From: Cupriavidus taiwanensis
Lineage (GTDB): Bacteria > Pseudomonadota > Gammaproteobacteria > Burkholderiales > Burkholderiaceae
NCBI RefSeq assembly: GCF_900249755.1
Contig: NZ_LT976854.1
Span: 62,001 to 126,000 of the forward strand
Reading direction: 5' to 3'
Length of the DNA: 64,000 nt
The notes beneath the pieces were generated by a model that did not search any database, was not told where the DNA came from, and saw nothing but the letters and a program-made list of their open reading frames with translations. Positions 9,076-18,471 of the stretch are shown piece after piece (within the stretch, counting starts at the first letter, position 1; each line of letters begins with the position of its first letter). Made by a program: the position numbers and the translations under genes.

Positions 9076-10071
9076 TCAGGCCAGGTCGACGGCCCGCGTG
9101 CCCGCAGGGCTGGCTTCGCCCAGGCCCAGGCGGCGGCGCGCCAGCGCGTATTCCTCGGCAAAGCGGCGCACCAGCTCGGCCGCCGGCACCACGCGCTTGA
9201 TCGCGCCCACGCCCTGGCCGGCGCCCCAGATGTCCTTCCACGCCTTCACGCTGGTCGAGCCGAAGTTCATCTTCGACGGGTCCGATTCCGGCAGCGCGTT
9301 CGGGTCCAGCCCGGCGCGCTCGATGCTGCCGCGCAGGTAGTTGCCGTGCACGCCGGTGAACAGGTTGGAATACACGATGTCGTTGGCCGTGCTGTCGACG
9401 ATCATCTGCTTGTAGCCGTCCTGCGCGTTGGCTTCCTGCGTCGCGATAAAGGCCGAGCCGATATAGGCCAGGTCGGCGCCGGCGGCCTGTGCGGCCAGGA
9501 TGGCGTCGCCGCTGGAGATCGCGCCGGACAGCAGCAGCGGGCCGTCGAACCATTCGCGGATCTCGTGCAGCAGCGCGAACGGCGACAGCGTGCCGGCATG
9601 GCCGCCGGCACCGGCAGCCACCGCCACCAGGCCGTCCGCGCCTTTTTCGATCGCCTTGCGCGCGAAGGTGTTGTTGATCACGTCATGCAGCACGATGCCG
9701 CCGTACGAGTGCACCGCGTCGTTGACTTCCTTGCGCGCCCCCAGCGAAGTGATCACGATCGGCACCTTGTAGCGCACGCACAGTTCCAGGTCATGCTCGA
9801 GCCGGTCGTTGGACTTGTGCACGATCTGGTTGACCGCGAACGGCGCCGACGGGCGCTCGGGGTGCTTCGCGTCGTGTTCGGCCAGTTCGGTGGTGATGCG
9901 GTCCAGCCATTCCTCCAGCTTGGGCGCGGGGCGTGCGTTCAGCGCGGGGAACGAGCCCACCACGCCGGCCTTGCACTGGGCGATGACCAGGTCGGGGTTG
10001 GAGATGATAAACAGCGGCGAGCACACCACCGGCAGCGAAAGCCGGTTCTGAAGCTGGACGGGAAGGGCCAT
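9076..10071 (-). CDS. Nitronate monooxygenase family flavoprotein
   Basis: This 331-residue TIM-barrel protein is of the NMO/2-nitropropane dioxygenase family. The start MALPVQLQNRLSLPVVCSPLF, the phosphate-binding [17 protein letters not shown] and the late GADLAYIGSAFIATQEA are typical FMN-binding features. The ATG at 10071 has AGGAGA 8 nt upstream and is preferred over the longer frame. It follows the NTF2-like gene on the same strand by 79 bp, and both genes carry the same CCAGGAGAC ribosome site. The family oxidises alkyl nitronates, but some members act on other substrates, so the physiological role is open. Confidence 0.88.
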   Translation of the reverse strand: MALPVQLQNRLSLPVVCSPLFIISNPDLVIAQCKAGVVGSFPALNARPAPKLEEWLDRITTELAEHDAKHPERPSAPFAVNQIVHKSNDRLEHDLELCVRYKVPIVITSLGARKEVNDAVHSYGGIVLHDVINNTFARKAIEKGADGLVAVAAGAGGHAGTLSPFALLHEIREWFDGPLLLSGAISSGDAILAAQAAGADLAYIGSAFIATQEANAQDGYKQMIVDSTANDIVYSNLFTGVHGNYLRGSIERAGLDPNALPESDPSKMNFGSTSVKAWKDIWGAGQGVGAIKRVVPAAELVRRFAEEYALARRRLGLGEASPAGTRAVDLA

Positions 10072-10150
10072 GGGGGAAGTCTCCTGGGTAAGTCCCGGCA
10101 ATTCGGGGAAGCGAAACGTAAAAGGGCGAAGCGCTGCCAGCGGGCGTGCC

Positions 10151-10582
10151 TCAGGCGGCGCCGGTCAGCACGTGCTTCTGGCTGGCCAGGCGCGCCGCCA
10201 TGGCGGCGGCCAGCGCCTCCAGGCCGGAGCGCGGGCGCACCATGACTTCGAATTCGGCAATGCGGCCGGCGTCGTCGAAACGGATCATGTCGATGCCCTT
10301 GAGCGCCTTGCCGTCGACGTTGGCGCTGAACTCCAGCACCACGCTGTGGCCGTCGCCGCTGACAAAGCTGCGGTGGTAACGGAAGTCCTGGAACACCTGG
10401 TTCACCGTGGTCAGCACCAGCGCGATCGCGGCGCGGCCCGGATACGGCGTGTGCGCGACCGGCGAGCGGAACACCACGTCATCGGCGACGATGGCATCGA
10501 GCCCGGCCATCGAATGGGTGGCGATCATCTGGTGCCAGGCGTCGAGCGAGGCCTGGGCGGCGGGGAGCAGGGCAGTGGTCAA
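10151..10582 (-). CDS. SnoaL/NTF2-like fold protein (TTG start)
   Basis: This 143-residue protein resembles the NTF2-like superfamily. It has a helical N-terminus (ASLDAWHQMIATHSMAGLDAI), the DDVVFRSP strand and a following curved sheet (VVLEFSANVDGKALKGIDMIRFD, then IAEFEVMVRP). There is no ATG at a sensible position. A TTG at 10582 sits 5 nt after AGGAGACC and gives a natural N-terminus. It is first in a two-gene minus-strand unit with the nitronate monooxygenase. Members are isomerases, hydrolases or binding proteins; no catalytic assignment is made. Confidence 0.75.
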   Translation of the reverse strand: MTTALLPAAQASLDAWHQMIATHSMAGLDAIVADDVVFRSPVAHTPYPGRAAIALVLTTVNQVFQDFRYHRSFVSGDGHSVVLEFSANVDGKALKGIDMIRFDDAGRIAEFEVMVRPRSGLEALAAAMAARLASQKHVLTGAA

Positions 10583-10780
10583 GGGGGTCTCCTGGCGGGC
10601 GCGGTAGAAACTGCGATCTCGTTCTGGTTCTATGCAACCAGTTGCATAGTGGATCGAAAGGTAGCACGCACCGCCGCGCGCTGCAAGCCCGGCAGGGCGC
10701 GCGGCGGCGCGCAGTGACGCGTTGTCTACAATAGGCGGATCGCCCCGGCCGCCGGCCCGCGAATCAGAGCAGGAGAGCCC

Positions 10781-11800
10781 GTGACCACCAAGCCCAGCAC
10801 CGCCCAACTCGAGCAGGCGGCCTTGTTCGATGCCGACCTGGCCGCCTGGCGCGACCATCCCGAGCGCGCGTTCGACGGCTGGCTGGCGCACCACGGCTTT
10901 CGCCATGGCACCAGCGTGGTGTACCGCGCCATGTGGGGCAAGCTGCTGCGCTGGTCGGCCGAACGCGGCCTGCCGCCGCTGAGCTGGTCCGCCGAGCAGA
11001 TCGGCGAGTTCCTGGACGCGCAGCAGCTGCACAAGTCGCACCGCTACCGTTATGCGCGGCTGATCGAACGGGTGTTCCATCACCTGGCGCGCTTGCGCGA
11101 GGGCCTGCACAACCCGGGCAGCCAGGCGGTACGCGCCCATCTGGCCGAGGGCGAGAACGACCCCACGGCGTTCCTGCTGCCCGGCGAGCGCGACCTGCTG
11201 GTGGCGCGCATCCTCGGCCCGGCCGGCGCGCCCGCCGACACCGGCGCCGCGGCATCGCCCACGCAATGGAAGCGCGCGCGCGACGCGGCGCTGCTGGCGG
11301 TGCTGCTCGGTGGCGGATTGAAAGTGGCCGAGGCGCGCGCCCTGCGCACCGACGTGATCGAGGACGGCGCGCCTGGGCGCATGGCGCTGCGCATGGTGCG
11401 CGCCGACAACGGCCGCGCCTATACCGTGCCGCTGTTCCCGCTGGCGCATGCGCCGCTGCGCGCCTGGCTGGCGCTGCGCGAGGCTTCCGGCACGCTCGGC
11501 AGCCTGGTGTTCCCGGCCATGCCGACCGGGCGGCCGATGCATGCGGCGTCGGTCTACCGGCGCGTCGAGATCCTGCTGGATGAAGCCGGCGTGCTCGCCG
11601 GACGCAGCGAACGCGCGTCGCCGCAGACTTTGCGCAATACCTGCGCGGCCATGCATTTCGACGCCGGCACGGCGCCGGCCGAGGTGGCGCAGTGCCTGGG
11701 CATGCGCGACCTGGAATCCGGCTGGCGGCTGCGCGCCGCGTATGAGGCCTGGCAGGCGCGGGCCGGGCTGGTGGCGCCGGCCGCCGCCGCATCCGGCTGA
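10781..11800 (+). CDS. Tyrosine-recombinase-like protein with degenerate active site
   Basis: This 339-residue protein has the layout of a XerC/D-like recombinase: a SAM-like N-terminal domain (about residues 30-120) and a catalytic domain (about 130-330). The active site is altered. The first catalytic Arg, in GLR of Xer proteins, is K181 in GGGLKVAEA. The HxLRH box reads SPQTLRNT, so both histidine positions are Q282 and N286 while R285 is kept. A tyrosine is present near the end (Y321, RAAYEAW). It may bind DNA without cutting it, or be a decayed integrase. The start chosen is the GTG at 10781, after AGGAG. Confidence 0.7.
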   Translation: MTTKPSTAQLEQAALFDADLAAWRDHPERAFDGWLAHHGFRHGTSVVYRAMWGKLLRWSAERGLPPLSWSAEQIGEFLDAQQLHKSHRYRYARLIERVFHHLARLREGLHNPGSQAVRAHLAEGENDPTAFLLPGERDLLVARILGPAGAPADTGAAASPTQWKRARDAALLAVLLGGGLKVAEARALRTDVIEDGAPGRMALRMVRADNGRAYTVPLFPLAHAPLRAWLALREASGTLGSLVFPAMPTGRPMHAASVYRRVEILLDEAGVLAGRSERASPQTLRNTCAAMHFDAGTAPAEVAQCLGMRDLESGWRLRAAYEAWQARAGLVAPAAAASG

Positions 11801-11927
11801 GGCCGGGGCGCCGTGGCGCATCGTGGATAATAGATGGCTTCCCGCGCCGGGCGCCGCCCTCCAGGTTATTTACCGCGCACATGATGCGCCGGCCGGCCCT
11901 TCGCAAACTGCTGAACCGAATTCTCCG

Positions 11928-12959
11928 ATGCCACTGCCAATGCCTGAAACCCTGCTGCTGACCGGTGCCACCGGCTATATCGCCTCGCATACCTGGGTCG
12001 CGCTGCTCAATGCCGGCTACCACGTGATCGGCCTGGATAATCTGTGCAACAGCAGCCCGGCCGTGATCGACCGGCTTGCCACCATTACCGGCCAGGCGCC
12101 GCATTTTGTGCAGGGCGACGTGCGCGACCGCGCGCTGCTGGACCGGCTCTTTGCCGAACACCGCATCAGCGCGGTGATTCATTTTGCCGCGCTCAAGGCA
12201 GTGGGCGAATCGGTCAGCCAGCCGCTGGCCTATTACAGCAACAACCTCGATGGCCTGCTGACGGTCTGTGCCGCCATGGGCGCGGCCGGGGTGAAACAGC
12301 TGGTGTTCAGTTCCTCGGCCACGGTTTATGGCAATCCCCACGCCGTGCCGATCCTGGAGGATTTCCCGCTGTCGGCGACCAATCCCTATGGCCAGACCAA
12401 GCTGATGGGCGAGCAAATCCTGCGCGACCTGGAAAAATCTGATCCCGCATGGCGCATTGCCTACCTGCGTTATTTCAATCCGGTCGGCGCGCATGAAAGC
12501 GGCCTGATCGGCGAAGATCCGCGCGGCATTCCCAACAACCTGATGCCTTATGTGGCGCAGGTGGCGGGCGGGCGCCGCGACCAGCTGATGGTATTCGGCG
12601 GCGATTACCCCACCGTGGACGGCACCGGCGTGCGCGACTATATCCACGTCTGCGACCTGGCCGACGGCCACCTGGCCGCGCTCAATTATCTGCGCCAGCA
12701 GGGCCGCGGCATGACCGTGAACCTGGGCACCGGGCGCGGCTACAGCGTGCTGGAGGTGGTGCAGGCCTACCAGCGCGCCAGCGGCAAGCCGGTGCCGTAC
12801 CAGATCGTGGACCGGCGCCCCGGCGATATTGCCGCCTGCTACGCCGACCCGGCGCTGGCCCACCAGCTGCTGGGCTGGCGCGCGCAGCATGACCTGGACC
12901 GCATGTGCCAGGACTCGTGGCGCTGGCAGTCGATGAACCCGCACGGCTTCGACGCCTGA
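11928..12959 (+). CDS. galE: UDP-glucose 4-epimerase
   Basis: This 343-residue extended short-chain dehydrogenase interconverts UDP-glucose and UDP-galactose for surface polysaccharides. It has the NAD-binding TGATGYIAS near the start, the GDVRD acidic loop, HFAALKAVGES, the catalytic serine/threonine in FSSSATVYG, and YGQTK with the catalytic Tyr-x-x-x-Lys. YFNPVGAHESGLIGEDP and VRDYIHVCDLA are diagnostic of GalE. The third glycine of the usual GxxGxxG is an alanine. The start is ATG 11928; ATG 11940 is possible. A strong terminator follows. Confidence 0.95.
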   Translation: MPLPMPETLLLTGATGYIASHTWVALLNAGYHVIGLDNLCNSSPAVIDRLATITGQAPHFVQGDVRDRALLDRLFAEHRISAVIHFAALKAVGESVSQPLAYYSNNLDGLLTVCAAMGAAGVKQLVFSSSATVYGNPHAVPILEDFPLSATNPYGQTKLMGEQILRDLEKSDPAWRIAYLRYFNPVGAHESGLIGEDPRGIPNNLMPYVAQVAGGRRDQLMVFGGDYPTVDGTGVRDYIHVCDLADGHLAALNYLRQQGRGMTVNLGTGRGYSVLEVVQAYQRASGKPVPYQIVDRRPGDIAACYADPALAHQLLGWRAQHDLDRMCQDSWRWQSMNPHGFDA

Positions 12960-12992
12960 GCGCCCGCCAGCGCCTTCGGGACGCCACAAACA

Positions 12993-13023
12993 AAAACGCC
13001 ACGGATACCTTCCGTGGCGTTTT
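12993..13023. terminator. Bidirectional intrinsic terminator between galE and the H-NS gene
   Basis: A perfect 13-bp stem (AAAACGCCACGGA pairing with TCCGTGGCGTTTT) closes on a 5-nt loop. The A-run on the left arm and T-run on the right arm give a U-tract in both directions, as expected between convergent galE and the minus-strand H-NS gene. Confidence 0.85.
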
Positions 13024-13045
13024 GCCGTCTGCCGGATCGCGCGTT

Positions 13046-13354
13046 TCAGCGGATCAGGAAGTCCTCGACCGATTTGCCCTGGGCCAGGGCCTGGGTCAGC
13101 CAGCCCGGGCGCTTGCCGCGGCCGGTCCAGGTATTGCCGGCGCTGTCGCGATAACGCACCGGCACCTTGCGGTTGGCCGCCTTCTTGCCGGCCGGGGCCT
13201 TCGCGCCAAAACCCAGGTCTTCGGCGGTCAGGCCATATTGCTCGATTTTCTCGCGAATATCCGCGATCACCGTGGATTGTTCGCGCGCCTTGATTTCCTC
13301 GGCCTGCTTCTGCAGCTCACTGATTTTCTGAACGATTTCCTGATACGTCGCCAT
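13046..13354 (-). CDS. H-NS-family nucleoid-associated protein
   Basis: This 102-residue protein has an N-terminal coiled-coil oligomerisation region (residues 1-40, VQKISELQKQAEEIKAREQ). A linker rich in Ala/Lys follows, then a C-terminal AT-rich-DNA binding motif (YRDSAGNTWTGRGKRPGWL). H-NS proteins silence AT-rich and horizontally acquired genes and influence flagellar genes in other bacteria. A GAGGA ribosome site precedes the ATG. It has its own TATAAT promoter and shares a terminator with galE. Confidence 0.93.
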   Translation of the reverse strand: MATYQEIVQKISELQKQAEEIKAREQSTVIADIREKIEQYGLTAEDLGFGAKAPAGKKAANRKVPVRYRDSAGNTWTGRGKRPGWLTQALAQGKSVEDFLIR

Positions 13355-13423
13355 TGCGTCCTCGGTTTCCGGTGATTGAATTGCGCTGGGGTGCGCTGGG
13401 TGGGCGGGAAAATGCTGAAAACA

Positions 13424-13451
13424 ATTATAACGGGCCTGCTGCGTGCTGCAA
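13424..13451 (-). promoter_or_regulatory. Sigma-70-like promoter of the H-NS gene
   Basis: On the minus strand a perfect TATAAT (13429-13424) lies 16 nt downstream of TTGCAG (13451-13446), a weak -35. It is 70 bp before the H-NS start and embedded in an AT-rich patch. Confidence 0.5.
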
Positions 13452-13782
13452 ATCCTGGTCGCGTTATCCGGAGCGGTTTTTGCGAAAATTCTTGAGCCTG
13501 ATAATTGTGTGAACTTTCAGTGTCAGCTCGGGTCGCGGCGGATTTTTCTGCGTCGCGGGCACCGCGATGGGCAAGCGCACGGGAAATGGCAACGGTATTC
13601 GAAGGCAACCAGACCGGTTTGGCGCCGGCCGCGGATACCGGTCCGTATTATCGGCCGGCTTTTACGGACAGCACCGCCGCCAGGATTCCCGCCGTTGCCG
13701 CCAGCGCCGGGAATCCACGTGGCTGATATCCGACATGGCGTTTATGGCCGAATCCCATAACCGCGGTGGCCGGGGCCGCGAC
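13452..13782 (+). other. Long leader region with no gene
   Basis: Between the H-NS promoter and the FliA-like promoter of the receptor gene I find no reading frame with a ribosome site and coherent protein sequence. The short frames here are compositional. Confidence 0.5.
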
Positions 13783-13809
13783 TCAAGGATGAGGGGGGCG
13801 CGCCGTTAT
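13783..13809 (+). promoter_or_regulatory. FliA (sigma-28)-type promoter of the first chemoreceptor gene
   Basis: TCAAGGAT (13783-13790), an 11-nt spacer and GCCGTTAT (13802-13809) fit the FliA consensus TAAAGTTT-N11-GCCGATAA. The spacing is exact and the -10 matches 6 of 8. It ends 86 bp before the receptor start. Confidence 0.55.
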
Positions 13810-13895
13810 CCGGGCAGGGCGGGTCAACGCGGTAACGATCCTGCCGGACCGGGGCAAGGGGTGTGTCCCGCAGATTGCCTGAGTCTTATTTCATC

Positions 13896-15683
13896 ATGTC
13901 CTTCCACAACAATATTCAGATCAAGACCCTGCTACGGGGCGCCATGGGAATGCTGTCGCTGCTGCTGTTGCTGGTCGGCGGCGCCGGCCTGTACGGCATC
14001 TCGCAGAGCAATGACGCGCTCAGGGAAACCTATGCCAACCAGCTTGGCTCCACCGTCGCGCTCAGCGATGCGATGCTGGCCACCACGCGCATGCGCCTGG
14101 CGCTGGACCGCAACGTGATGCAGGGCGAGCAGGACGACCCCAAGGTCAACGTGGATCGTTCCCGCGTGTTCGTGGAGGCGTCGGACGCGGCCTGGAAACG
14201 CTATATGAGCCTGCCGCAGAATGCCGACGAAAAGGCCCTGGCGGCGGAACTGGGCAAGCAGCGCCAGGCCTTCATGGAGCAGGGCGTGCTGCCGCTGCAG
14301 GCGGCGTCGCTGGCCGGCAACCAGGACGAAGCCGTGCGGCTGGCGAAGAAGGTGCTGCCCGACCTGCAACGCAGCATGTCGAGCGCGCATGAAAAGCTGC
14401 AGAAGTTCCAGATGGCGGCGGGCGAGGCCAATTTCGGTGCGGCGCAGGCAAGCTTTGCGAGCATCCGCATGCTGTCGATCGTCATGATCGTGCTGGGCCT
14501 GGCCGTGGCCGCGCTGTGCACGGTCACGCTGAACCGCGCCATCGTCGCGCCGGTGCAGGAGGCGCTGGCCGTGTTCGAGCGCATCGCCCGCGGCGACCTG
14601 ACCGCGCGCATCACCAGCATCTCGAAGAACGAGATCGGGCGCATGATGCAGGCGCTGGCCGCGATGCAGTCGAGCCTGTCGGGCATCGTCGCCGAAGTGC
14701 GCACCGGCGCGGATTCGATGGCGTCGGCCACGCAGCAGATTTCCACCGGCAACCTGGACCTGTCGCAGCGCACCGAGGAACAGGCCTCGTCGCTGGAACA
14801 GACCGCCGCGAGCATGGAAGAGCTGACCACGGTGGTGCGCCAGAACGCCGACAATGCGCGCCAGGCCGGCGTGCTGGCGGGCGAGGCCTCGCAGATCGCG
14901 CTCAAGGGCGGCGAGGTGGTGGGCCGCGTGGTCGACACCATGAACGAGATCAACGGTGCCTCGCGCAAGGTGGTCGAGATCATCAGCGTGATCGAGGGCA
15001 TTGCCTTCCAGACCAACATCCTGGCGCTCAATGCCGCGGTGGAAGCCGCCCGCGCCGGCGAGCAGGGACGCGGCTTTGCCGTGGTGGCGGGCGAGGTGCG
15101 CAGCCTGGCGCAGCGCTCGGCCTCCGCCGCCAAGGAGATCGAGGCGCTGATCAGCGAATCGGGCCAGCGCGTGGAGAGTGGCACCCGGCTGGTGGCCGAG
15201 GCCGGCCAGACCATGGGCGAGATCGTGCAGGCGGTGCGCCGGGTCACGGACATCATGAACGAGATCGGCGCGGCGTCGCAGGAGCAGACCAGCGGCATCG
15301 AGCAGGTCAGCCAGGCGGTGACGCAGATGGACCAGGTGACGCAGCAGAACGCGGCGCTGGTGGAAGAAGCTGCCGCGGCTGCCGGCGCGCTGGAAGAGCA
15401 GGCGCAGAAGCTGAAGAACGTGGTCTCGGTGTTCACGGTCGGCGCCGCAGCGGCACCGGCGATGGCGGCAAGCGCGCCGACAAGCACGGGGGCAAGGACC
15501 GTGGCAAATGCCACGCTCACCGCCGCTGGTGCAAGCCGCGCAGCACCCGCCACGGCGCGGCCGGCCGCAGCGGCGCCGGCCATCAAGCCGGCGCGCAGTC
15601 CGGCAGCCCGGCCTGCAACGAAGCCCGCAGCGCGGCCGGCATTGGCCGCGGCCGGCGGCGATGACGACTGGAGCGCGTTCTAA
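13896..15683 (+). CDS. Methyl-accepting chemotaxis protein, TarH-type sensor
   Basis: This 595-residue chemoreceptor has a first membrane helix near residues 10-30. A helical periplasmic sensor resembles the Tar/Tsr ligand domain (to about 190). The second helix ([17 protein letters not shown]), a HAMP domain and a kinase-control hairpin with the conserved tip [20 protein letters not shown] follow. The C-terminus is an Ala/Pro-rich tether ending DDWSAF, possibly a variant of the NWETF-type pentapeptide that docks CheR. The start MSFHNN at 13896 is preferred; the upstream GTG adds residues without homology. The ligand is unknown, probably an amino acid or organic acid. Confidence 0.93.
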   Translation: MSFHNNIQIKTLLRGAMGMLSLLLLLVGGAGLYGISQSNDALRETYANQLGSTVALSDAMLATTRMRLALDRNVMQGEQDDPKVNVDRSRVFVEASDAAWKRYMSLPQNADEKALAAELGKQRQAFMEQGVLPLQAASLAGNQDEAVRLAKKVLPDLQRSMSSAHEKLQKFQMAAGEANFGAAQASFASIRMLSIVMIVLGLAVAALCTVTLNRAIVAPVQEALAVFERIARGDLTARITSISKNEIGRMMQALAAMQSSLSGIVAEVRTGADSMASATQQISTGNLDLSQRTEEQASSLEQTAASMEELTTVVRQNADNARQAGVLAGEASQIALKGGEVVGRVVDTMNEINGASRKVVEIISVIEGIAFQTNILALNAAVEAARAGEQGRGFAVVAGEVRSLAQRSASAAKEIEALISESGQRVESGTRLVAEAGQTMGEIVQAVRRVTDIMNEIGAASQEQTSGIEQVSQAVTQMDQVTQQNAALVEEAAAAAGALEEQAQKLKNVVSVFTVGAAAAPAMAASAPTSTGARTVANATLTAAGASRAAPATARPAAAAPAIKPARSPAARPATKPAARPALAAAGGDDDWSAF

Positions 15684-15796
15684 CCCTGCGTTCGAGTCAT
15701 TGTCTTGTTCACACGGCGACTGCAAGATGACATGATGCGGGGTTTTCCCCGCGTCCTGACCGTCTTCGCGCATTTTCTTCATCATCGCGCAGCCCA

Positions 15797-17770
15797 ATGA
15801 TTGCCCTGAGTTCCGTCCTGTTGCTGCTGGCTGCCCTGCTGGGCGTAGCCGCCGCCCTTGGCGTTCGCGCCGGGCGCGCGGACCAGCCGGCCGGCAGCCG
15901 GTCGCTGCGCGTGCTGACCTGGTCGGCGGCGTTGCTGTCGCAGCTGAGCATCGGCATGCCGGTGCTGGTGGTGGGCCTGTCGGGCAGCGTGCCGGCGGTC
16001 AACGACACGGCGCAGATGGCGGCCAGCTTTGCCGCCGCGGCGGCGGCCACCACGGCGGTCAAGCTGCTGGTGCAGTGGCTGCGCCAGGGCGCGCGCCTGT
16101 GGCGCGGCGCGGCGCTGATGGCGGTGGTGGCCGGGGCCGGGCTGGTGGCGGCCGCCGGCACGCACCTGGGCCGCTCCTGCGGCGCCGGCCACGTAAGCGC
16201 GCGCGATTGCCTCGACGCTGCCGGCCTGCCGCACCCGGCCTGGCTGGCGGGCGGGCTGACCGCGCTGTGCGCGCTGCTGTTCGCGGTGCACCGGGCCCAG
16301 TCGCGCGGCTGGCTGCCGGCGCCGGTGCGCGCCGAATCCGCGCTGGCCGATGAACTGGCCGATGACCTGCCCGGCCTGTACCGCGGCGCGGAGCCGCGGC
16401 TGGCGCGGCGCGGCGCGCGCATCCCCGGGCGCCCGGGCCGCCTGACCGTGCGCACCGGTGCACGCGGGCAGGAGACCGTCGGCGAATACAGCGTGGCGAC
16501 GGTGATGCCCGATCGCGTCGCGTTCGGCCGCTGGCTGGACCAGGCCATCAGCCAGGCCCGGCTGGCCGAGACGGGATGCGCCGTCTTGCTGATCCATATC
16601 GCCGATTACCGCGAGGTCGACGAAGTCTTCGAGGTCCGCGCCGACGATATCCTGGCGCAGGACGCCGGCGCGCTGGCGCAGGCCGTGCTGGAGCCGCACG
16701 ACTTCCTGGCGCGGCTGGCGCGCGACGAATTTGCCGTGGGCGTGCCCGAGCTGGTCCACCATGGCCGCGCGCAGGAACTGGGCTCGCGCATGCTGGGCTC
16801 GCTGGCGGAGTTCATCGCCGCACGCGGGCTGCAGATGCAGATCGGCGTGAATATCGGCATCGCCATCTACCCGCGCGACGCGCAGACTTCCGAAGCGTTG
16901 ATGCAGGCGGCCCGCGTCAGCCTGGCCGAAGCCCGCCAGAGCGGCTCGAACCAGGTGCGCCTGTTCAACAGCGCCGCCGGCGAACGCGCGCGCCGCACCC
17001 GCGTGATCCGGCGCGACCTGTGGGTGGCGATCCAGGACGACACGCTGTCGCTGCAGTTCCAGCCCAAGTACGACGCGCGCCGCCGCACCGTGGTCGGCGC
17101 CGAGGCGCTGTGCCGCTGGCGCCATCCCGCGCTGGGCCAGGTCAGCCCCGCCGAGTTCATCGCCGTGGCCGAGCAGTCGGGCCAGATCGACAAGCTCGAC
17201 GACTGGGTGCTGACCAGCGTGTGCCGCCAGGTACGCCAGTGGCGCGACGCCGGCGTGCCGACCGTGCCGGTGGCGATCAATGTCTCGGGGCTGCGCTTTG
17301 CCAGCCGCAACTTCCCGCAGTACCTGCTCGAGCAGATCCACCAGCACGACATCCCGCCGTCGGCGATCACGCTGGAGATCACCGAGACCGCGGCGATGAA
17401 GGACATCGGCAAGTCGCTGGAAACGCTGGCCGAGCTGCAGTCGCTCGGCATCCAGGTGGCGCTGGACGATTTCGGCAGCGGTTATTCGAGCCTGGGCTAT
17501 CTCAAGCGGCTGCGCGTGGGCACGCTCAAGATCGACCGCACGCTGATCGGCGGGCTCGATACCGATGCGCAGGGCCGCGCCATCGTCGGCTCGATGGTGG
17601 CGCTGGCGCACGAGCTGCGCATGAAGGTGGTGGCCGAAGGCGTGGAGTCGGCCTCGCAGCTGGAAATCCTCAACGAGATGGGCTGCGACGAGGTGCAGGG
17701 CTACCTGCTGTCGCTGCCGCTGGACGCCACCGGCTTCAGCGAGGCCCTGCGCGCGCAGTCCGCGGCCTGA
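15797..17770 (+). CDS. Membrane protein with degenerate GGDEF and intact EAL domain
   Basis: The 657-residue protein starts with about five membrane segments (residues 1-175). A linker and a diguanylate-cyclase-like domain follow, whose signature reads ARDEF and whose substrate loop lacks the usual Asn/His/Asp residues. Next is a full EAL domain (about 400-650): EALCRW, NVSGLRF, ITETA, DDFGSGYSSLGYL, KIDR, VVAEGVES and EVQGY. It therefore probably hydrolyses c-di-GMP and lowers it, which favours motility, while the GGDEF-like part may only sense. It sits between a receptor and a CheY-like gene and probably belongs to the motility regulon. Confidence 0.88.
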   Translation: MIALSSVLLLLAALLGVAAALGVRAGRADQPAGSRSLRVLTWSAALLSQLSIGMPVLVVGLSGSVPAVNDTAQMAASFAAAAAATTAVKLLVQWLRQGARLWRGAALMAVVAGAGLVAAAGTHLGRSCGAGHVSARDCLDAAGLPHPAWLAGGLTALCALLFAVHRAQSRGWLPAPVRAESALADELADDLPGLYRGAEPRLARRGARIPGRPGRLTVRTGARGQETVGEYSVATVMPDRVAFGRWLDQAISQARLAETGCAVLLIHIADYREVDEVFEVRADDILAQDAGALAQAVLEPHDFLARLARDEFAVGVPELVHHGRAQELGSRMLGSLAEFIAARGLQMQIGVNIGIAIYPRDAQTSEALMQAARVSLAEARQSGSNQVRLFNSAAGERARRTRVIRRDLWVAIQDDTLSLQFQPKYDARRRTVVGAEALCRWRHPALGQVSPAEFIAVAEQSGQIDKLDDWVLTSVCRQVRQWRDAGVPTVPVAINVSGLRFASRNFPQYLLEQIHQHDIPPSAITLEITETAAMKDIGKSLETLAELQSLGIQVALDDFGSGYSSLGYLKRLRVGTLKIDRTLIGGLDTDAQGRAIVGSMVALAHELRMKVVAEGVESASQLEILNEMGCDEVQGYLLSLPLDATGFSEALRAQSAA

Positions 17771-17784
17771 AGCGTTGTGATGGC

Positions 17785-17812
17785 TAAAGCCCGGCCGCAA
17801 CGCCGCCGATAA
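17785..17812 (+). promoter_or_regulatory. FliA-type promoter before the CheY-like/cheW/aer group
   Basis: TAAAG (17785-17789) is followed by a perfect GCCGATAA (17805-17812). The spacing is one base longer than the E. coli optimum. It lies 125 bp upstream of the receiver gene. Confidence 0.55.
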
Positions 17813-17937
17813 CCGGTGTGGCAGGCTGGCGGCGCGTTGTGCCAGCCCTGCGCCGGCCCGTCCGTCGCCGGCTGCGTTGCCCGTGCCATCGATCTTCCTG
17901 GCGGACCCACCCCGTTCCTGCACCTCCGGAGGCGCCC

Positions 17938-18330
17938 ATGTCTTTGCCCAGCATCCTCGTCGTCGACGATTCTCCCTCGCTACGCCGCATGATCGGCGCC
18001 TGCCTGCGCACCGGAGGGTTTGACGTGACCGAGGCCGCGGACGGCGACCAGGCGCATGCGCTGGCGCTCGCGGGCAACTTCGGCATGCTGGTCACCGACC
18101 AGGTCATGCCCGGCATGGACGGCCTCACGCTGATCCGCAGCCTGCGCGCGACCGAGCGCTATGCGCGCCTGCCCATCCTGATGCTGACCACCGAGCAGGA
18201 CGGCAGCATCCGCGAACAGGCCCGCGCCGCCGGCGCATCGGGCTTCCTGCCCAAGCCGTTCGACCCGGACGGGCTGATGCAGGCCGTCGCCGCGCTGCTG
18301 GACGCCGCACCCCCTACGTCGGAAGGGTAA
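17938..18330 (+). CDS. CheY-like single-domain response regulator
   Basis: This 130-residue receiver domain has all phospho-transfer residues. There is an acidic pair in LVVDDSPSLRRM, a phospho-accepting Asp in LVTDQVMPGMDG, a Thr in MLTTEQD and a Lys in LPKPFDPDG. It has no output domain, so it acts by protein binding. GGAGG precedes the ATG at 17938. It lies upstream of cheW and aer and below a FliA-type promoter. It differs clearly from the canonical CheY at 32170 and may act as a phosphate sink for CheA or on a separate target. Confidence 0.9.
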   Translation: MSLPSILVVDDSPSLRRMIGACLRTGGFDVTEAADGDQAHALALAGNFGMLVTDQVMPGMDGLTLIRSLRATERYARLPILMLTTEQDGSIREQARAAGASGFLPKPFDPDGLMQAVAALLDAAPPTSEG

Positions 18331-18471
18331 GGAAAGCGCCGGCGTCGCCCTTCAGTCACCCCGGATCCTGCCGTAAACACTGGTGGGCGAAGTCACGCCC
18401 CGGCGCAGCCAGCGGCCCGGCCGCTGCGGCGCCAGAGAAACCAGCATGAGCCAAATTTGGGGGGCTAGACG

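Noticed and set aside
10583..11821. Minus-strand frame extending the NTF2-like gene
   Set aside because: It runs antisense to the recombinase-like gene; the TTG at 10582 with AGGAG explains the start.
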